39,798 bases of DNA. Source: Nitrosomonadales bacterium (GTDB lineage: Bacteria; Pseudomonadota; Gammaproteobacteria; Burkholderiales; Gallionellaceae). Under the pieces are notes generated by a model, which was not told the DNA's origin, searched no databases, and worked only from the letters and a program-made list of their open reading frames with translations. The position numbers and the translations under genes were made by a program. The stretch covers positions 1,517 to 41,314 of the forward strand of contig JAHFQY010000020.1 in the NCBI GenBank assembly GCA_023259065.1, written 5' to 3'. Position 1 is the first letter of the stretch. Every line of letters begins with the position of its first letter. Of this stretch, positions 36,541-39,798 are shown piece after piece.

Positions 36541-37265
36541 TGAGTGACTCTGTCATCCGCATCGAGCGGCTGTACAAGGAGTATGTAACCGATGCCGGAA
36601 CGGTGCCGGTGCTCAGGGACGTGGCTGTCACGGTGATGCCGGGCGAGTTCGTCGCCATCATGGGGCCTTCAGGCTCAGGCAAGTCTACCTTCATGAACAT
36701 ACTCGGCTGCCTTGATGTGGCTACCAGCGGCAACTACTTCCTGAATGGGCGTGATGTAAACAGGTTGGATCGCGATGAGCTCGCGCTGCTGCGCAATCAG
36801 GTTATCGGTTTTGTATTTCAGGGTTTCAATCTGCTGCCGCGCGCGAATCTTGAAGATAATGTTGCCTTGCCGCTGATTTACCGTGGCATAGGGCGCACAG
36901 AGCGTCTGGCCCATGCCAACGCAATGCTGGAGAAGGTGGGCTTGGGCAAGTATAGCCGTTCGCGCCCCAACCAGATTTCCGGCGGCCAGCAGCAGCGCGT
37001 GGCCATTGCCCGTGCCCTGGTCAACCAGCCCAAGCTGTTGCTGGCCGACGAGCCCACCGGCAATCTGGACACCAGAACCAGCAAGGAAATCATGACGCTG
37101 TTCAGCGAGCTGAACCAGCGTGATGGCATCACCATCGTGCTGATTACGCATGAGCCGGATATTGCTGCATACGCACATCGACTGGTGCGCCTGGCCGACG
37201 GGCAGGTGATTTACGATGGCCCTGTCGAGCATGCTGCACCCGAGCATCTGGAGCCCACGGCATGA
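36540..37265 (+). CDS. MacB-like ABC transporter ATPase
   Basis: This 241-aa ATPase has Walker [10 protein letters not shown] (about 42-50), the Q-loop [10 protein letters not shown], signature [15 protein letters not shown], Walker [13 protein letters not shown] and switch His in VLITHEPD. All are intact, in marked contrast to the ATPase-like protein at 15112-15729. It belongs to the LolD/MacB ATPase group. In E. coli MacB the ATPase and permease are fused; here they are separate genes, overlapping by 4 nt (ATGA) and so translationally coupled. Confidence 0.95.
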   Translation: MSDSVIRIERLYKEYVTDAGTVPVLRDVAVTVMPGEFVAIMGPSGSGKSTFMNILGCLDVATSGNYFLNGRDVNRLDRDELALLRNQVIGFVFQGFNLLPRANLEDNVALPLIYRGIGRTERLAHANAMLEKVGLGKYSRSRPNQISGGQQQRVAIARALVNQPKLLLADEPTGNLDTRTSKEIMTLFSELNQRDGITIVLITHEPDIAAYAHRLVRLADGQVIYDGPVEHAAPEHLEPTA

Positions 37266-38482
37266 TTACCCCCATGCTCAGCGAAGCCTGGATGGCGATG
37301 TGGGCCAACCGCCTGCGCACCATCCTCACCATGCTGGGCATGGTGATAGGCGTGGGCGCGGTGATACTGATGCTGGCGGTGGGGCAGGGCGCGCAACAGC
37401 AGGTACAGGCTTCCATTGCATCGATGGGCAGCAATCTGTTTATCATTCTGTCGGGTTCTACCACCTCGGGTGGCCTGCGCATGGGTGGTGGCGCCATACC
37501 CACACTCACTGTGGCCGATGCGCAGAGTATGGAAGATCTGCCCTCGATTGGATCTGTGGCGCCTTCGTCACCGGGTACGGCGCAACTGGTGTACGGCCCG
37601 AACAACTGGAGTACGCAGATTATCGGCACAACGCCCAGTTATCTGCAGGTGCGAGACTGGCAGCTTGCTGCAGGCTCTCCCTTTACCGATTCCGATATAC
37701 GCTCTGCTACACGGGTAGCGTTGGTGGGGCAGACGGTAGCGCAGAATCTGTTTGGTGAGGAAAATCCCGTAGAAAAAACCATACGCATCAAGAACAGTCC
37801 CTACGTAGTGCTGGGTGTGTTGGCAGCGAAGGGGCAGAGCCTGGATGGGCGCGACCAGGACGACACCGTGCTGGTGCCGGTAACGACGGCACAGCGCAAG
37901 CTCTTTGGCACCCAGTTTGCCGGCACAGTGCGCTTTATCATGGTACAGGCTGATTCGGCCGAGGCCATGCCGCGAGTGGAAAAATCCATCAACGAACTGC
38001 TGCGCCAGCGCCACCGTATTCGCGAAGGCGCTGACAATGACTTCTCCGTGCGCAACCTCACTGCCATGGCCAATACTGCGGCCGAAACGGCGCAGGTGAT
38101 GTCGCTGATGCTGGGTGCCATTGCCTCGATTTCGCTGTTGGTCGGCGGCATCGGCATCATGAATATCATGCTGGTGTCGGTAACCGAGCGCACGCGCGAA
38201 ATCGGTATCCGCATGGCGATAGGCGCGCGCGGCAAGGATATCCTGCTGCAGTTTTTGCTGGAGGCCATCATCATCTCGGTCATTGGATGCTTGATAGGCG
38301 TGCTGCTGGGGGTGGGAGGTGCGCTTGCAGTGAGCAAAATCAGCGGCATGGCGGTGGTGGTGACCATCAGTTCCATCCTCATGGCGTTTGCCGTGGCTGC
38401 CGCGGTCGGTATTTTCTTTGGCTGGTATCCGGCGCGCAAAGCCTCCCTGCTACGGCCCATCGATGCATTACGCTTTCAGTAA
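37262..38482 (+). CDS. MacB-like ABC transporter permease
   Basis: This 406-aa permease has a first membrane helix (about 19-44), a large periplasmic MacB_PCD domain (about 50-265), and three helices of the FtsX core near the C-terminus (MLGAIASISLLVGGIGIMNIMLVSVTERTREIGIRMAIGA, then two more ending in GWYPARKASLLRPIDALRFQ). These are standard MacB features. It completes the TolC-MacA-ATPase-permease operon. Transported substrate unknown; macrolides, peptides or siderophores are the usual ones in the family. Confidence 0.95.
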   Translation: MITPMLSEAWMAMWANRLRTILTMLGMVIGVGAVILMLAVGQGAQQQVQASIASMGSNLFIILSGSTTSGGLRMGGGAIPTLTVADAQSMEDLPSIGSVAPSSPGTAQLVYGPNNWSTQIIGTTPSYLQVRDWQLAAGSPFTDSDIRSATRVALVGQTVAQNLFGEENPVEKTIRIKNSPYVVLGVLAAKGQSLDGRDQDDTVLVPVTTAQRKLFGTQFAGTVRFIMVQADSAEAMPRVEKSINELLRQRHRIREGADNDFSVRNLTAMANTAAETAQVMSLMLGAIASISLLVGGIGIMNIMLVSVTERTREIGIRMAIGARGKDILLQFLLEAIIISVIGCLIGVLLGVGGALAVSKISGMAVVVTISSILMAFAVAAAVGIFFGWYPARKASLLRPIDALRFQ

Positions 38483-38506
38483 GCTGGCCTTTTGCTTCCT
38501 TCAATC

Positions 38507-39418
38507 ATGACAAAAAAATTCTCTGATGCAACTCGCGCCATGATCGCGCTGTTTTCCCTGTCGCTAATCTGGGGCTACAACTGGGTGGTGATGAAGGAAA
38601 CGCTGCATTATGTTGGGCCATTTCAGTTTGGTGCGATACGCACATTTTTCGGCGCCCTGGTGTTGTTATTGGTGTTACTGCTGCTTAGAAAGCCGCTGCG
38701 TCCGCAACATCTGGCGCGAATTGCACTGATAGGCCTGTTGCAGACAGGCGCTTTTACGGCGTTGATTGTTTATGCACTGGTGGAAGGTGGGGCGGGCAAA
38801 GTGGCGGTGTTGACTTATACCATGCCGTTCTGGGTGATGTTGCTGGCCTGGCCATTGCTGGGCGAGAAGCTGCGCGGCCTGCAGTGGCTGGCTGCGCTGG
38901 CATCCAGCGTTGGGCTGCTGTGCATCGTCGAGCCATGGCATATACATGGCAGCCTGCTCAGCAATATGCTCGCTGTGCTGGCGGGAGTGTGCTGGGCGCT
39001 GGCCGTCATTCTGGCCAAGAAGCTGCATCAGCAGGCGCCGGAAATGGATTTGCTGTCGTTTACCGCCTGGCAGATGCTGATTGGCTCCCTGCCTTTGCTG
39101 GTGCTGGCCTTTAATGTGCCGGCAGAGCCGATGCAGTGGACAGGCTACCTGGTGGGCGCGACGCTGTATAACGTGATTGCCTGCAATGCCCTGGCCTGGC
39201 TGCTGTGGTTGTATGCCCTGCAACACCTGCCTGCTGGAGTGGCCAGCATGATTTCGCTGCTGACCCCGGTAGTCGGCGTGCTGGCGGCCTGGTTGCAGCT
39301 GAACGAGATACTCACCGCGCTGGAAGTGGCCGGCATGCTGCTGATAGGCGCAGGCCTGGCCATGCTGGCAGTGCGTGGCATGCGCAGACACGAGGCGATA
39401 GAGCCAGCCATGGCCTAG
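38507..39418 (+). CDS. EamA/DMT-family transporter
   Basis: This 303-aa inner-membrane protein has about ten hydrophobic helices arranged as two EamA repeats, with motifs such as [15 protein letters not shown] and [14 protein letters not shown] in the first half and [39 protein letters not shown]-type sequence in the second. It belongs to the drug/metabolite exporter superfamily; substrates often are amino acids or metabolites. The ATG at 38507 is chosen over a TTG at 38492, but no good ribosome site is seen. It lies 24 bp behind the permease gene and may be the last gene of the efflux operon or independent. Confidence 0.9.
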   Translation: MTKKFSDATRAMIALFSLSLIWGYNWVVMKETLHYVGPFQFGAIRTFFGALVLLLVLLLLRKPLRPQHLARIALIGLLQTGAFTALIVYALVEGGAGKVAVLTYTMPFWVMLLAWPLLGEKLRGLQWLAALASSVGLLCIVEPWHIHGSLLSNMLAVLAGVCWALAVILAKKLHQQAPEMDLLSFTAWQMLIGSLPLLVLAFNVPAEPMQWTGYLVGATLYNVIACNALAWLLWLYALQHLPAGVASMISLLTPVVGVLAAWLQLNEILTALEVAGMLLIGAGLAMLAVRGMRRHEAIEPAMA

Positions 39419-39454
39419 GAATAGTCCAGAAACCAGGATTTGCGCACCGGGCGG

Positions 39455-39482
39455 TTGACTGGCGGGCGAATTCCGCTATAAT
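39455..39482 (+). promoter_or_regulatory. Near-consensus sigma-70 promoter of rpsF
   Basis: TTGACT (39455-39460), a 16-bp spacer and a perfect TATAAT (39477-39482), 67 bp before the rpsF start. This is the best promoter in the window, as expected for a ribosomal protein operon. Confidence 0.85.
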
Positions 39483-39501
39483 CGCGCTCCCGAAAAACCT
39501 T

Positions 39502-39529
39502 GCCCTACCGTTTTTTAATGGCGGAGGGC
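39502..39529 (+). promoter_or_regulatory. Leader hairpin of rpsF, possible S6:S18 binding RNA
   Basis: GCCCT (39502-39506) pairs with AGGGC (39525-39529), and beyond a bulged A, CCG (39508-39510) pairs with CGG (39522-39524). The hairpin ends 9 nt before the AAGGAG ribosome site. Leaders of rpsF operons in many bacteria carry an S6:S18 site with a CCG element; the position fits, but the exact fold is not verified. Confidence 0.4.
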
Positions 39530-39549
39530 TAAAACCACAAGGAGATGTA

Positions 39550-39798
39550 ATGCGACACTACGAAATCGTATTTATCGTGCATCCCGATCAAAGCGAGCAA
39601 GTTCCCGCGATGGTCGAGCGATATCGCACGCTGGTGACTGGCAAGAATGGTCAGATTCACCGCCTGGAAGACTGGGGCCGCCGTCAACTGGCTTACCCGA
39701 TCCAAAAAATTCACAAGGCGCATTATGTGCTGATGAACATCGAATGCGACCAGGAAACCCTGGAAGAGTTGGAGCACGCATTCAAGTTCAACGATGCC
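39550..39798 (+). CDS. rpsF: 30S ribosomal protein S6 (partial, runs off the window)
   Basis: The first 83 residues of S6 are present: [18 protein letters not shown] at the start, then the [23 protein letters not shown] core (here [20 protein letters not shown]) and [13 protein letters not shown]6 binds S18 and the central domain of 16S rRNA. AAGGAG at 39539-39544 is a very good ribosome site. The remaining part, and probably priB/rpsR/rplI, lie beyond 39798. Confidence 0.97.
   Translation, partial: MRHYEIVFIVHPDQSEQVPAMVERYRTLVTGKNGQIHRLEDWGRRQLAYPIQKIHKAHYVLMNIECDQETLEELEHAFKFNDA

Overview
The window looks like a chromosomal stretch of a Gram-negative betaproteobacterium, plausibly of the Nitrosomonadales/Methylophilales type. 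This is inferred from a GC content judged by eye to be in the mid-50s, betaproteobacterial-looking housekeeping proteins (RhlE, TypA, RmuC, glutamine-dependent NadE, GlnB, S6), abundant outer-membrane and periplasmic functions, and REP-type palindromes. No phage, plasmid, CRISPR array, tRNA or rRNA was seen. I recognise 32 protein genes, and nearly all are intact.

Layout. 1-3260: an orphan PstS-like phosphate-binding protein, a 248-bp MITE-like element placed exactly at its stop codon, a strong bidirectional terminator, and a convergent DEAD-box helicase (rhlE) with a long 5' leader and a repetitive basic tail. 3608-9301: a conserved membrane protein of unknown function, a Lon-like protease with atypical ATPase motifs, and a HAMP-PAS-GGDEF-EAL protein. 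9470-14318: typA, rmuC and nadE. 14340-17510: an Mce/Mla-type lipid-transport cluster directly behind nadE (permease, an ABC-ATPase-like subunit that has lost its catalytic motifs, an MCE protein, a TPR lipoprotein). 17611-17949: glnB, preceded by a 23-bp tandem duplication.

17995-22659 (minus strand) is a three-gene unit: TonB-dependent receptor, orphan periplasmic binding protein and diguanylate cyclase. It looks like an outer-membrane-to-c-di-GMP sensory relay. 22780-24304 holds trxB and an Smr-domain gene. 24389-26783 holds cell-envelope genes (mltB, an NlpC/P60 lipoprotein, a short secretin-like protein). 26784-27095 is a repeat-rich intergenic region with a REPIN and two other palindromes. 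27096-30374 holds a copper P-type ATPase divergent from a CDF zinc/cation exporter. 30429-31283 holds a periplasmic haem protein of the DUF3365/Tll0287 type and a DUF2892 mini-membrane protein whose promoter carries a perfect CRP-type site. 31474-33849 is ppsA. 33915-38482 is a tolC-macA-macB(ATPase)-macB(permease) tripartite efflux operon. 38507-39418 is an EamA transporter, and the window ends inside rpsF, which has a near-consensus promoter and a possible S6:S18-type leader.

The most interesting candidates are the Mla-like operon with a catalytically dead-looking ATPase between nadE and glnB, the receptor/binding-protein/cyclase operon, the MITE-like element at the pstS stop, and the CRP-type class II promoter next to a 20-bp-period direct repeat upstream of ppsA. 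All functional statements come from reading motifs and context; no database search was run.
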